NCBI GenBank assembly: GCA_003255025.1
Contig: QANY01013727.1
Span: forward strand, 2,129,849-2,193,848
Length of the DNA stretch: 64,000 nucleotides
Direction of reading: 5' to 3'
DNA from: Datisca glomerata
Lineage: Eukaryota; Streptophyta; Magnoliopsida; Cucurbitales; Datiscaceae
Of this stretch, positions 12,649 through 23,768 are shown in pieces (the first letter of the stretch is position 1; each line of letters opens with the position of its first letter). The translations under genes were made by a program, and so were the position numbers. The notes beneath the pieces are model-generated. The model did no database searches. It saw nothing but the letters and a program-made list of their open reading frames with translations, and had not been told where the DNA came from.

Positions 12649-14092
12649 GAGCCACCACAGTGCCTCACGACACCACTATAGTTCCATGTCGCACTACAGT
12701 GTTGTACTCGCACTAATGTAGTGCCACATGACATCACATTAGTCCATGTCAATTTCTGATATCCTATCAATGATTGACACATGGTAATTACTGTGAATTT
12801 AAATATTTATTTTAATAAGATAATTATCTAGATACCAGTTAATTCAAAATTAACATATTTGATTCTCCCTATCAACAAACTTATCTGTTATTTCATAAAT
12901 AAACAGATTTATTGATTTAAATTATTTTTTAATAATATGTCTAATTTCACAAATTAGATATTCTGTCTCACTTATTGCATAATTTGAAAAAATGATAATT
13001 ATTTATATACATATAATTTCGGAAAATTATATTTAAATATATAAATAATTCAATTAGTTAGTTTTTAATTAAATAATCACACATAATTAGCTCATAATTA
13101 TGTATTTACCTTAGAATAATTTTGTTTTTGCAAGTTAGTCCTTTTCTCATGTCCTGAACAACCTAGACAACATAATACAGAGGTGACTTTGGGACCATGG
13201 ACCTATAATCCTAAGCTCCAATAAACCTGTTTATTAATTAATCTCTTTAACATAATTTGATTTATTAATTTCATTATTACTCCACTAAAAATATGAAATT
13301 ACGCTATTAGTGATTATAGAATGTATTTATAGAGTATTCTCACGTAGTTCACCGACATAATCATTTCATGTAGTTCTGTCCTCCAATTATTACTTCGTAA
13401 ATTAGAACTAGTCAAAATTAGTGTGTTACCCTCTCTAATTACCTCTTGATCCTTAAGTACCATTAATCCACTAGTTAATGGCTAATTTATAATCTTATTA
13501 TAAGTTTTGAGCTCAATAACCATTCAATTCTGGAGTTAACAATTAAGGGAACCGATATATGATCCGTTAGGAAAGCTTAGATTCTAAATCTTGTAAGATC
13601 ATGTCCCCAGCAATCCACATCACTGAATCTCCAAAATAAAAGGTACTAGCTTGATTAACATATATAATCTTATTATATAAAGTATATATGATCATCGACT
13701 TGATGTGTATTAAATCTTTATGATAAATGACACGTTAATAAAGATATTAATTCATATCGGTCATGTCATAGATAATATTATTATATAAAGTACCTTCACT
13801 AAGATATCTATCCACATCAATGATCCGGATCTAGATCACACGCATTCATAATGCTCAGTAAACCGTACTAGCAACCATTCATTAAAGATTCCATACTTTA
13901 ATATTTTGCTGACAATTTTATTCAGTATCTATGATCTTAATCCTCTCATACTAATACATGATCATAGTCTCATTAATGAATATGTATTTTTCATATATTT
14001 ATATAAATTATTAAACAATAATTTTAAAAGAACAATTATAAGAAAAATGTAATCCTCTTTAAATTTCATATCAAAATGTCAATACACATGCT
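12649..14092 (-). repeat. Outer part of copia B 5' LTR, inverted
   Basis: This segment matches the first two thirds of the family 1 LTR but in - orientation, running from the hairpin zone (CAGTGCCTCACG near 12658) to the outer end (CACATGCTTTG at about 14082-14092). The rest of the same LTR continues at 14093 in + orientation. The terminal TGTTGGGGG is lost. The hairpin motif GTGAGGCACTG sits at the edge of both pieces. Confidence 0.8.
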
Positions 14093-14831
14093 TTGTGAGG
14101 CACTGTGATAGTTTATGCCAACTACAGTGTAGTGTGGCACTGTAGTTGTGCATCATTATACAGTGAGTCCCACTATATTGGGCAATTTAAAATTAAATAT
14201 TAATTTTTAGTTATACCTATCTATCTGATATGCCATTATCTCGAAAAGATACAGATATTAGTCTAATGGTATCAGTTGATGAAAAAGTTCATCAGTTCAT
14301 CAGTTCATCATTCGAGAATTGAATTGATAACACGGTTAGTGTTAGAGTAATTTTTCTCTGCGATTAAAAGTTAATTAAATCTCTAAAAGAATCATCATCA
14401 TATTTTTTTAGAGAATCATCTCACTAAAGTTCTTCTCAGTAAATCTCTAGATTTTATGTGTTGAGTACATTTAGAGATAGAAAAAGTGTATTGTAATATT
14501 CTACGTGCCCACACACGTTCTAGTGCATTGAGGATTGACTTGGAAAATCTTGGTGTTGATCTCAGAGTCTACTAATTGTTGGAACAACTTTGTTGGACAC
14601 ATGATCGATCAGTTTTACAAGGATGTTTGATATAAACTACAAGAGGTATATATGTTTTGGATTTAATATATAAATATATAATTGATCCTGAGTGATTGAA
14701 AAAGAGTTTTCAATAAAAAGTTTTTATTTGGTTATCATAGCATTGCACAAGTTTAATATTTATTAAAAGTTCAGTTTTTTAAATTGCCACGCGCCACACA
14801 CTTCTGCTGCGCACGCGCCGCAACGACCGAC
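14093..14831 (+). repeat. Inner part of copia B 5' LTR
   Basis: Family 1 LTR from the GTGAGGCACTG hairpin arm to the end CGACCGACA. It contains three TTCATCAG repeats near 14287-14312, a TCTCTAAAAGAATCATCAT block, and the GCGCCACACACTTCTGC end shared with other copies. The primer-binding site follows immediately. Confidence 0.85.
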
Positions 14832-14833
14832 AA

Positions 14834-14848
14834 TTGAAATTAGAGCAG
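14834..14848 (+). other. Primer-binding site, degenerate
   Basis: TGAAATTAGAGCAGTC directly after the LTR corresponds to TGGTATCAGAGCAGTC, the initiator tRNA-Met-type site of many plant copia elements. The site in element C (57260-57271, - strand) is nearly perfect. Confidence 0.7.
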
Positions 14849-15331
14849 TCTTTATATATTTATATGTTAAATGTTGTGTGGGTTTTCTTGCATTATTCTT
14901 GTAATTGAGATACGTATGAATGAATTGATAGTTATGTTTTTTAAATGTATAAAAAAATAATGGATCGTTAATTATTTATATGGTGGTTATTGGGTTAGGC
15001 TTGTTCTTTTATTTTTTCCATAGATCTTGTATAAGCCGTTTTGGGGCACATGAATTTTTGTAATTTTATTTCAAATATTTATTGTAATTATTCTGATCAT
15101 GAGAAGACGAAGAACGCACTAGACGAACAATAGAGGAAAAAAATAAAAGAAATAGGAATTCTCTTAGAATTCCGACGCTAGCACCAGAAATTGAAACTCA
15201 TAATCCTAAAATAGTGAGTGGGAGAAGGTTGACATGTCAATGTAACCTATGGTCTCCATCATTAGTATAACACCGTGAGGTGCAGTAAGGGCCTCAAGAT
15301 GGTTTTGTTTTCATCCCCCTAAGGAAGGTCA
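14849..15331 (+). other. Leader (5' UTR) of copia B, first part
   Basis: Non-coding leader. It shares with the leaders of A and C the block TCCTAAAATAGTGAGTGGGA near 15201 and GGTTTTGTTTTCATCCCC near 15301. An 8-bp-stem palindrome (GGAATTCT/AGAATTCC) lies at 15155-15173. The leader is cut at about 15331 by the LTR-like repeat and resumes at 17218. Confidence 0.65.
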
Positions 15332-17217
15332 TGGAATATGTCCATAAAGTAGCGTGTAGTAACTATTTATTTATATTAAGTTATATCTCACACATTTGTA
15401 TTACTGAATTTTTTACGAATAAATTGAAAGTTTTATTTTAAATTAAAGTGTAATTATAAATTACTCAAATCCTGAAACTATTGTCAATGAAAGATGAGTG
15501 AAGAAAGAAAAGACTCCAGATGAACTCTTCTGAAATAGTTCAGAACAATATTCGCAGTCTTAGGATCGCTGAGCAATCGAATTTGATTACGACTGTTAGG
15601 TTTAACCGTGGATGTCAGTGTTGGGGCATAAGAGTGGAGACTCAAATGGTTAACTAGACATGTTATGAACATGTTGAATAGACCGGTAACAAATTGGTTT
15701 AGAGCCTAAAACCGTTTACTTAGCACCAAATCTAATTATTACATATTAAAGGTATTTTTGTAATTACCTTAATCTTGAGGTGAATGTGTAACTCGACTTG
15801 GTTTCTTGCAATCTTCGATATGTCAAATGAGTGAGTTCGAATTGGCGGATAATACCTTGGTTGTTGGGATTGTAATTTAATTAAGTAGGAGTTACGTGAT
15901 TCATAGATATGAAAATTCATGGTTGGATTGCGGAAGCAACAGTATCACCTTATACTTTATTGATGGGTGTGTGAATAAATTAACATGGCCAAGTATTCGA
16001 TGAAATGAGTCAGTGAATAAGACTTGTAAATTATACGAGACAATTCACTATAATGTCTTTCTTATTTACAGTGAATGAAGGAGATAAAGAAATTATAACA
16101 AGAGGGGTATTATGTTAAAATATTCTGTGGACCGTGCAAATAAGTAGAATTTATTTACACTACCAAATGTAGCGCGCATGAATCGAGAGTTGATTAGGTA
16201 TCGAACTTATAGTGGAGTCGTACGATGTCAAGATTAAATATGTCAAGAATTTATGGAGATAAATTTGTCGGGTATTTGAATCCTAAGTTTTGTTCATGTG
16301 GGTTCATTCGGTTTCAGAAATAGCTCAGAGAACAAGAATAGAAGAACAAACTAAGTTGGACCAAAATGTGTTTTGGTGCCAAGGCATATTTCCTACACCT
16401 ATATGTGATAGGTGATGTCACCTAAGTTAGTTAAGTGTAATTGTTGTATTGAATTAACTATTTATTATTTTCTTCTTATTAGATAATTAGTTAAATAATA
16501 TTAATTCATTAATTAAATGATAATGATCAATTATATTTATCAATTGGATTGATAAATTTCGAGACAACTAAAACTCTAGGAGATCTTGTAATTTTCAGCA
16601 ATAATAAATAATTAGGGGAATTTTTGGAAATTTTATAATATATGGGTATATTTGTAAATACTAAAAATTACATTTTGATAACTATCTAATAATAATTTGA
16701 TTGTAAAGAGATAACGAGTATTAGATACAGTTGTTGTTATCAACACACAAAAAGAGAAAAACATTTTCTCCTCTCACTACTGTCGCCGCTGAAATTAATC
16801 TGAAGAAGGAAAAATTGATTTTTCTTTTTCAATCGTTTTGAGAGCCCACATTCAAATTCCTACGTAAAATTCTTCTAAGATATATTTCTGAAATTAACGG
16901 ATGGTTGTTGGTGGGCTAATTCAAAAATCGTTCGTGGAAGATCAGATTCATGATTTTGATCTTAAAGCTTGAAGCACATAAGAATGCTCAAGGGAGTTCC
17001 ATCAGTTCATAAATTCTTCAATACAGAGTAAATGTGAAAAATTGTTTTCCCTTAATCTATTCATTTTAATATCGTATATGCATGATCAAACTAAAATTGA
17101 TTTTAAATTATTTAATATGATTAAAAAAGTGAAATCAAATTTTTTTATATTTCACCCACGAACCGTTCGTGGTTCAAATCTAATTTTCTTTAATTTTAAA
17201 ACCAATCGAACCTAGCA
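15332..17217 (+). mobile_element. Inserted LTR-like repeat (family 2), 1.9 kb
   Basis: Sequence foreign to the leader of elements A and C, starting TGGAATATGTCC and ending ACCTAGCA, so it has TG...CA ends. About 33 bp of leader are missing at the insertion point. It has no long open frame but contains a TATA-like TATATGGGTATA near 16640 and a GGTGCCAAGGCATATTTCC block near 16378. The right 1.1 kb recurs on the - strand at 57779-58910. A solo LTR of a second retrotransposon family is the best reading. No convincing target duplication is seen. Confidence 0.5.
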
Positions 17218-17860
17218 TTAAGAAGATAGAAGAAATGATGTAGTTTAGTTTTGACCGACCCTAAGGCGAAATATTCTAAATGAAGTCATGGAATGTGAAA
17301 CGATGGGTTACACTCATGGCGAGGTCGTTTTGAGAGTTGGCGTTGGTGAACTCGTGTCAGCTAAAGCATTAGGGACATGCCACTTACTTTTTAGATATAA
17401 TTATTTGGTTTTGAACGATGTTTATTATATTAATGAATTTTTTAGAAATTTGATTTCTCTTTTATTTTTGTAAGAATAGTTATTCGAAGTTTCTTTTATT
17501 CATAAAGAGTTTATTATTTCTAAGAATGGATTCGATATTTGACATGCAAAAGTTATAAACAGTCTACATATACTTAAACTGACTGAACGTGCATTAAATA
17601 ATTCTGAATTATTTAAAGTAACAAAACCTAAAAGAAACAAACGACAAAGAGTTTCTCATGATGATGATAATACATATCTTTGGCATCTTAGGCCAGGACA
17701 TATTAATCTAGATAGGTTCAACCGGTTAACAAAGCATAGTGCTTTGAGAGAACTAAAAGTCGTAACTCTTCCTGTTTGTGAAACATATCTAGAGGGAAAA
17801 ATTACCTAGAGACATTTCACAAGAAAGGGCCAAAGAGCTAAGGAACCACTTGAACTAGTA
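17218..17860 (+). pseudogene. Copia B leader end, protease C-terminus and GAG-pre-integrase
   Basis: Leader sequence (ATTCTAAATGAAGTCATGGA near 17273) fuses near 17315 to the protease end. The frame VVLRVGVGELVSAKALGTC reads on to LVLNDVYY and NLISLLFL (17312-17472). After a frame break comes the GAG-pre-integrase block, with YLWHLRPGHINLDRFNRL near 17670-17725 and LPVCETYLEGK near 17765-17800. Gag and the protease active-site end (DSGATNHV in element C) are absent. This is a deletion, not a natural fusion. Confidence 0.8.
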
Positions 17861-18640
17861 CATAGTGATGTGTGTGGACCGATCAATGTACAAGCTAGAG
17901 GTGGGTATGAATATTTCATCACTTTTATTGATGATTTATCAAGATATGGTTATACTTACCCAATGCAAAGAAAGTCTGAAACTTTTGATTTATCAAGATA
18001 TGGTTAAAGACTTCAAAGCTGAAGCTGAAAAGTAATTAGGTAAATCATTGAAAACAATTCGATCTGATCGAGGTGGTGAATACTTAGATTTAGAATTCAA
18101 TGATTATTTCCTAGAGTGTGTAATCCTATCCCAACTCACAACACCTGGAACACCATAGCAAAATGGTGTTGTAGAGAGGATAAGATGAACCTTATTGGAT
18201 ATGGTTAGGTCATTTTTAAGCTACTCATCACTGTCACTTACATTTTAGAGATATGCACTACACATGGAAACTTACATTTTGAATGTAATGCCTTCTAAGT
18301 GTGTAAGAAAGACACATAGAGAGTTATGGAATGGCTCCAAACTCAGCTTACATCATTTTCGTATATGGGGGTGTCCAGCTCATGTTCTTAAATCCAAGCT
18401 TGGAAAGTTAGACTCAAGGTCTGAAGAAGCATATTCATTGACTATGTTCTAGAGACTAGAGGTGAGTATTTTTATAGTCATAACGATCAAAAGGTGTTTG
18501 TGTTGACAAATACAACCTTCCTTGAGAATGACTATATGCAAAACTACAAACCTCATAGCAAAGTAGTTCTTGAGGAATTAGCGGCTGATGAGATCAGACC
18601 AACTTCGATTTCTTCTGATAAATGACAAACTAGAGAAACA
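17860..18640 (+). pseudogene. Copia B integrase
   Basis: The catalytic core can be read with frameshifts: VHSDVCGPINVQARGGYEYF near 17860-17920 (first catalytic Asp), IDDLSRYGYTY (second Asp), an LGKS..TIRSDRGGEYLDLEFN block near 18035-18100, and QNGVVER (catalytic Glu) near 18165. LHHFRIWGCPAHVLKSK follows near 18345-18400. A 20-base run (TTTTGATTTATCAAGATATG) has been duplicated near 17985, and stops occur at about 18130, 18186 and 18450. Inactive. Confidence 0.85.
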
Positions 18641-18689
18641 ACAATCCCTACAAAGGAAACCTCGGTGCAACGTCGTACTAGGAGGGTTG

Positions 18690-19657
18690 TGAGACAATCA
18701 ATTCGCTACGAACTAGAAGCACATGTCGTAATGTCAGATACTGGTAAAGACGATCCATTATCTTATGAAGATGCAAAGGATGATCCTGAAAAGGAGAAAT
18801 AGCAAGATGCCATGAACCATGAAATGGAATCTATGTATTCTAACTCTGCCTGGAAACTTGTAGATCCACCTAAAGATGTCAGGCTCATTGGATATAAATA
18901 GATCTTCAAGAAGAAAAGAGGTGCAGATGGGAAAGTAGAGACTTTAAAGGCACGCTTAATAGCCAAGGGCTATACACAAAGGGGGAGAGTCTATTATGAA
19001 GAGACATTCTCCCATGTGTCCATGCTCAAATCCATTCGCATCATTTTATCCATAGCCGCTAGTTTTGACTATGAGATATGGAAAATGGACGTCAAGACAA
19101 CTTTTCTGAATGACTCTCTTGAAGAAAGCATCTAGATAATGCGACCAGAAGGGTTCAGACAAAAGGGGCAAGATCATAAAGTATTCAAGTTGCTTAAATC
19201 TATTTATGAATTAAAGCAAGCATCTAGATCTTGGAATCTTACCTTTGATGAGACTATAAAGTCTTAAGGCTTTTAGTAACATGTTGACAAAGCCTGTGTT
19301 TATAAATACATCAAAGATAAGATAGTGGTTTTCTTAGTTCTTTCTGTTGACGATATGCTAGTAATTAGGAATGATGTAGAAACTTTGTCAAAGCTAAAGA
19401 AGTGGTTAGCTTAGAAAATGTAAATGAAATAATTTGGAGAAGCGAGCTATGTTCTAGGCATCCAAATCCTAAGTGATAGGAAGAACAAGCTCTTGGCACT
19501 TTCTAATGCGTCTTATAAGGTGTTGGAAAGGTTCTCTATGGAAAATTCCAAGAAATGTCAATTACCGACCAGACATGAAATTGTACTCTCTATGAAGCAT
19601 TATCCTAAGACACCTTAGGAGGAAGAGGATATGAGAAAGGTTCTTAATGCTTCAGCT
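18690..19657 (+). pseudogene. Copia B reverse transcriptase
   Basis: Copia-type RT (RVT_2). Blocks readable in order are DDPLSYEDAKDDPEK near 18745, MESMYSNSAWKLVDPPKDV near 18820, KARLIAKGYTQRGRVYYEET near 18945, IWKMDVKTTFLNDSLEES near 19070 and LKQASRSWN near 19210. The catalytic YVDD is SVDD here (FLVLSVDDMLVI near 19330), and in-frame stops occur (for example at 18802, 18898 and 19132). The frame stops at the ASA block near 19655, where the next segment is inverted. Confidence 0.88.
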
Positions 19658-20267
19658 CTCACTTTCCCTAAAGAAAATGTGGTATTTCTCTCAATCTCAT
19701 ATTATGCAGGTGACCCTCAAATGATATTTTCTAACGCTATCTTCATAACAGTCATATCCCATTGATGCACTATCTCACCTACAAGATGATATTTCCTCTC
19801 TATGTGCTTGCCCCTCTTGTGACTCCTTGGTTCCTTGGAATCCGCTACCGCTCCACTGTTATCATAGTATAGGATAATGGCTTGTACATATCTGGAACTA
19901 CTTTCTGATATATAGAACATTCTGAGACATATCGCTTTATTCGCAGCTTGACAAGCCGCTATATATTCATCTTCCATAGTGGAATCTACAATGCTGGATT
20001 GTTTAATACTTCTCTAGAATAAAACACCTCCACCTTAGGTGAATACTGATTCAGATGTCGACTTTCAACTATCTCTATATGATTGAAAATCAGAATCAGC
20101 ATATCCAGTGGGGTTTAGGTCTCCACCTGAATAATCAAGCATATAGTTTGTCATTCTCCTATGATACTTGAGAATGTGTTTTACTACAATCAAGTGTTCC
20201 AAACCTAGATTGGATTGATAACGACTGACAATTCCTACTATATAACATATGTCTGATCTCATGTACA
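19658..20267 (-). pseudogene. Copia B RNase H segment, inverted
   Basis: Read on the - strand, this is the missing continuation of RT and all of RNase H. It starts with SDICYIVGIVSRYQSNLG near 20255, continues through NYMLDYSGGDLNPTGYADSD, then MEDEYIAACQAANKAI, YYDNSGAVADS and KRGKHIERKYH, and ends with the PPT-proximal ATGTGG..CTTTAGGGAAAG at 19660-19685. Both ends fall at meaningful places: RT at the left and the LTR border at the right. So the segment between RT and the 3' LTR has been flipped in place, with about 25 bp lost. Confidence 0.85.
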
Positions 20268-22941
20268 TTGGGGGTTATGCTCTCAAAGCATGTGTATTGA
20301 CATTTTGATATGAAAGTTAATGAGGATTACATTTTTCTTATAATTGTTCATTTAGGTTATTGTAGAATAATTTATATTTATATATATCTGAAAATTTCAT
20401 ATTCAGTAATGAGACTATGACCTTATATTAATACGAAAGGATTAAGATCATTGATGATAAATAAAAATTATCAGCAACATATTCAAGTTTGATATCGTTA
20501 ATGAATAATTGCAAGTACAGTTCACTAAGCATTATGAATGAGTGTGATCTATATCCGGATCATTGATATATATAGGCATATTTGTGAATGCACTTTATAT
20601 AATGAGATTATATATGACTGGACTGATGTGAATTAATATCTTTTATCAACGTGCTGTTTATCATAAAGATTTAATACACATCAATCGAATGACCATATGT
20701 AGATCAGTCTGAATCCCAAGTAGTCATGAACTCTTATGAATGTCTACTGGATCTTTTGATTCACTCGTTAAGGTTTTTTTTGTAAAACAGGCTAGTAACT
20801 TTTATTTTTGAGATTCAGTGATGTGGATGGTTGGAAATATGATCTTGTAAGATTTAGAATCCAAGCTTTCTAAATAGATCGTATATTGGTTCTCTTAAGT
20901 GTTAATTCAAGAACTGAATAGTTATTGAGCTCTAATTTATAATAATATCATAAATTAGCCATTCGCTAGTGAATTAAGGTGCTTAAGGATCAAGAGGTTC
21001 AGAGGGGTAAAACGATAATTTTGAAGGATAAAACTACAAGAAACGATTATATCAATGGACTAAGAGTTTAATTCCATATTTATAGTGGAGTAATAATGGA
21101 ATTAGTAAATAAAATTATTTAATTAAAGAATTTAATTAATAATCTAGTTTATTGGAGCTTAGGATTATAGGTTCATGGTCCCCAAGTCACCTCTATACTA
21201 AGTAGCCTAGAATGTGAATATTTCAGGACATGAGAAAAGGACAGTAGATAATTATGAGATAATTATGTGTGATTAATTAATTAAGAATTGACTAATTGAA
21301 TTATTTATGTAAATAAAAATATTTTTTGGAAATTATATATATCAATAATTATCGATTATTTTTTTAATTATCGATAAGTGAGACAAAATATATGATTTAT
21401 GGAAGTAGATAATTAAATTATTATTAGATAATAATTTGGATCAACTAAATCTGTTTATTTGTGAAATAACAAATTCTTTAGTTGATAGGGATAAGCAGAT
21501 TTGTTAATTTTGAATTAACTAAAATTTAGATATTTATCTGATTAAAATAAATATTTAATTTACAATAATAGTCATGTGTCGATCAATGATTGGAAATCAT
21601 ATATCACCATGGGCTGCTATAGTGTCACGTGGCACTACAACAATAGGCCTGTAACATTATAGTGCCGTGAGGCGCTATGATGGTCTACACCAACTGCAGT
21701 AATTCTTGGCACTATAGTTGTACATCATTATAGAGTGAGTCGCACAATATTGGGCAATTTAAACTTAAATATTAATGTTTAATTATCTCCAAATACCGGA
21801 TAAACCATTATCTTAAAAATATACAGATAATATTCTAATACTATCAGTTGATGAAAAAGTTCATCACTTCATCAGTTCCTCAATTCCTCAATTCATCAGT
21901 TCATCAGTTAATCAATTCATCAATCAAGATTTGAATTGAGAACACGGTTAGTGTTAGAGTAATTTTGCTCTGCGATTAAAAGTTAATAAATCTCTAAAAG
22001 AATCATCATTGCGCTCTTTTAGAAAATCGTCTCACTAAAGTTCTTCTCAGTTAATCACTAGATTTGATGTGTTGAGTACATCTAGAGATAGAAAAATGTG
22101 TCTTGTAATATTTTACGTGCTCATACATGTCCTAGTGCGTTGATGATTTACTTAGAAGATCTTTGTGTGGATCTCAGAGTCTACTGATCATTAGAACAAT
22201 TCTGTGGGACGTAGGATCGATCACTTTGGATGCTTGATATAGACTACAAGAGATATATGATTCCTAATCTTTTATGTTATGGATTTAATTTAATTTATAA
22301 TAATTGCGATGTGTCGATCAATGATTGAAAATTGAAAATCATGGATCACCATGGATTGTTGTAGTGTCTCGTGGCACTACAACAGTAGGCGTGTAACACA
22401 ACAGTGCTACATGACACTGCAGTGTAGCGTCACACATAGTGCCGTGAGGCACTATGATGGTTTACACAACCTATAGTGCTACCTGACATTATAGTTGTGC
22501 ATCCTTATACAGTGAATCACATTGTATTGGGCAATTTGAAATTAAATATTAATGTGTAATTATCCCTAAATATTTGATACGCCATTATCTTAATATTCTA
22601 CATGCCCACACATGTCCTAGTGCGTTGAGGATTTACTTGAAAGATCTTTGTCTAGATCTCGGAGTCTACTGATCATTGGAACAGTTCCTTGGGACGTTGG
22701 ATCGATCAGTTTCGCAAGGACTCTTGATATATACTATAAGAGGTATATGATTCCTAACCTTGTCTGTTATGCTTTAATGTATAAATATATTATAGATCCT
22801 GACTGATTGAAAAAGAATTTTCAGTAAAAAAATTTATTTGGTTATCATGGCATTGCGAAAGTTTAATCTTTATTAAAAGTATAATTTTTTAAATGGCCAC
22901 ATGCCACACGCTTCTACTTTGCTCGCACCTCGACCAATACA
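20268..22941 (+). repeat. Copia B 3' LTR with internal duplication
   Basis: Family 1 LTR starting TTGGGGGTTATGC and ending CGACCAATACA next to 5S sequence. It is about 2.67 kb, longer than other copies. A segment beginning GTGTCGATCAATGATTG occurs at 21576 and again at 22311 (735 bp apart), and each copy runs through the hairpin cluster to the AGAGRTATATGATTCCTAA block (about 22249 and 22739). The second copy lacks about 250 bp around the TTCATCAG repeats. A perfect 9-bp-stem hairpin lies at 22435-22456. Confidence 0.8.
21859..21926. repeat. TTCATCAG-type 8-bp minisatellite in LTR
   Basis: About eight imperfect TTCATCAG/TTCCTCAA units in the 3' LTR. The 5' LTR of the same element has only three (14287-14312). 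Array length therefore changed after insertion, or differed by strand slippage. Confidence 0.75.
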
Positions 22942-23376
22942 CCCAACTTTGTACTACTCTCACCCAAGCACCCTTAACTTTGAAGTTATGGTGGGATCTA
23001 GTGCTTTACTGCTGGTATGATTGTACCCATATGATGATGCGAAGAAAATGTAATTAAGCCTTACCTTAGGCTCATGATGGGAAGCGATGTAGACCAGATC
23101 GGTGAGATTTAAGGTCGGATCAAAGAAAAAAAAAATAGAGGAGTGCAACACGAGGACTTTCTAAGTGGTCAACCAACATAGAACTACTCTCACCCAAGCA
23201 CGCTTAACTTTAGAGTTCTGAATGGGATCTGGTGCTTTAGAGTTGGTATGATCGCATCCATAAAGTGATCCAAAGAAAATATCGTTAAGCCTTACTTACA
23301 TTGGGATCACGACGGGAAGCGGTGTAAACTAGATCGGGGAGATTTTGGATCGGATCGAAGTAAAAAAAGCAAAAGA

Positions 23377-23494
23377 GCAGTGCAGCACAAAGACTTCCTA
23401 AGTGTCACCCAACTTAGTACTACTCTCGCCCAAGAACGCTTAACTTCAATGTTCTGATGGGATTCTATGCTTTAGTGCGTGTATGATCGCACCC
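23377..23494 (-). rRNA. 5S rRNA-like copy, full length
   Basis: Keeps GGGTGCGATCATACACGCAC at the 5' end and AAGTTAAGCGTTCTTGGGCG over box A, with one change in box A. GTGACACTT in place of GTGACCACTT removes a base from the C box. The 3' end reads GCTGCACTGC. Confidence 0.8.
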
Positions 23495-23663
23495 GTAAGG
23501 TGATGCAAAGAAAATGTAGTTAAGGCTTACCCTAGACTCATGATGGGAAGCGGTGTTGACTACACTAGGGAGATTTAGGGTTAGATCAAAGTAAATAAAG
23601 AAAAAGAGGGGTATTACACGAGGACTTCCCAAGTGATCACCCAACTTAGTCAGACTTCCCAAT

Positions 23664-23768
23664 TGATCATACCAGCACTAACGCACCGGATCCCATCAGA
23701 ACTCTGTCCCACGAACACTGAACTTCAGAGTTCTGATGGGATCCGGTGCGTTAGTGCTGGTATGATCA
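23664..23768. repeat. Perfect 43-bp inverted repeat of the 5S 5' region
   Basis: Arm 23664-23706 and arm 23726-23768 are exact reverse complements (43 of 43), separated by 19 bases. The right arm is the normal - strand 5S 5' region; the left arm is the same sequence flipped into + orientation. The neighbouring unit at 23608 is cut at 23650, just before the left arm. Flanking array copies differ from one another at many positions, so the perfect match of the arms marks a recent copying event. Confidence 0.95.

Larger units (their letters stand above)
12649..22941 (+). mobile_element. Copia retrotransposon B, rearranged
   Basis: Family 1 copia element between 5S blocks 1 and 2. The + strand order is: 5' LTR (outer part inverted), PBS, leader, an inserted LTR-like repeat, protease C-terminus, integrase, reverse transcriptase, an inverted RNase H segment, and the 3' LTR. 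Gag is missing: leader sequence joins protease directly near 17315. The left edge falls in the 5S spacer (after TTAAGCTT) and the right edge inside a 5S gene (CACCCAAC). No target duplication is visible, so at least one edge has been rebuilt since insertion. Confidence 0.85.

Noticed and set aside
18763..18966. Reverse-strand frames opposite RT (18763-18966, 36395-36598, 51909-52135)
   Set aside because: Antisense shadows of the copia RT coding strand; the same position gives an open frame in each copy because RT is conserved there.
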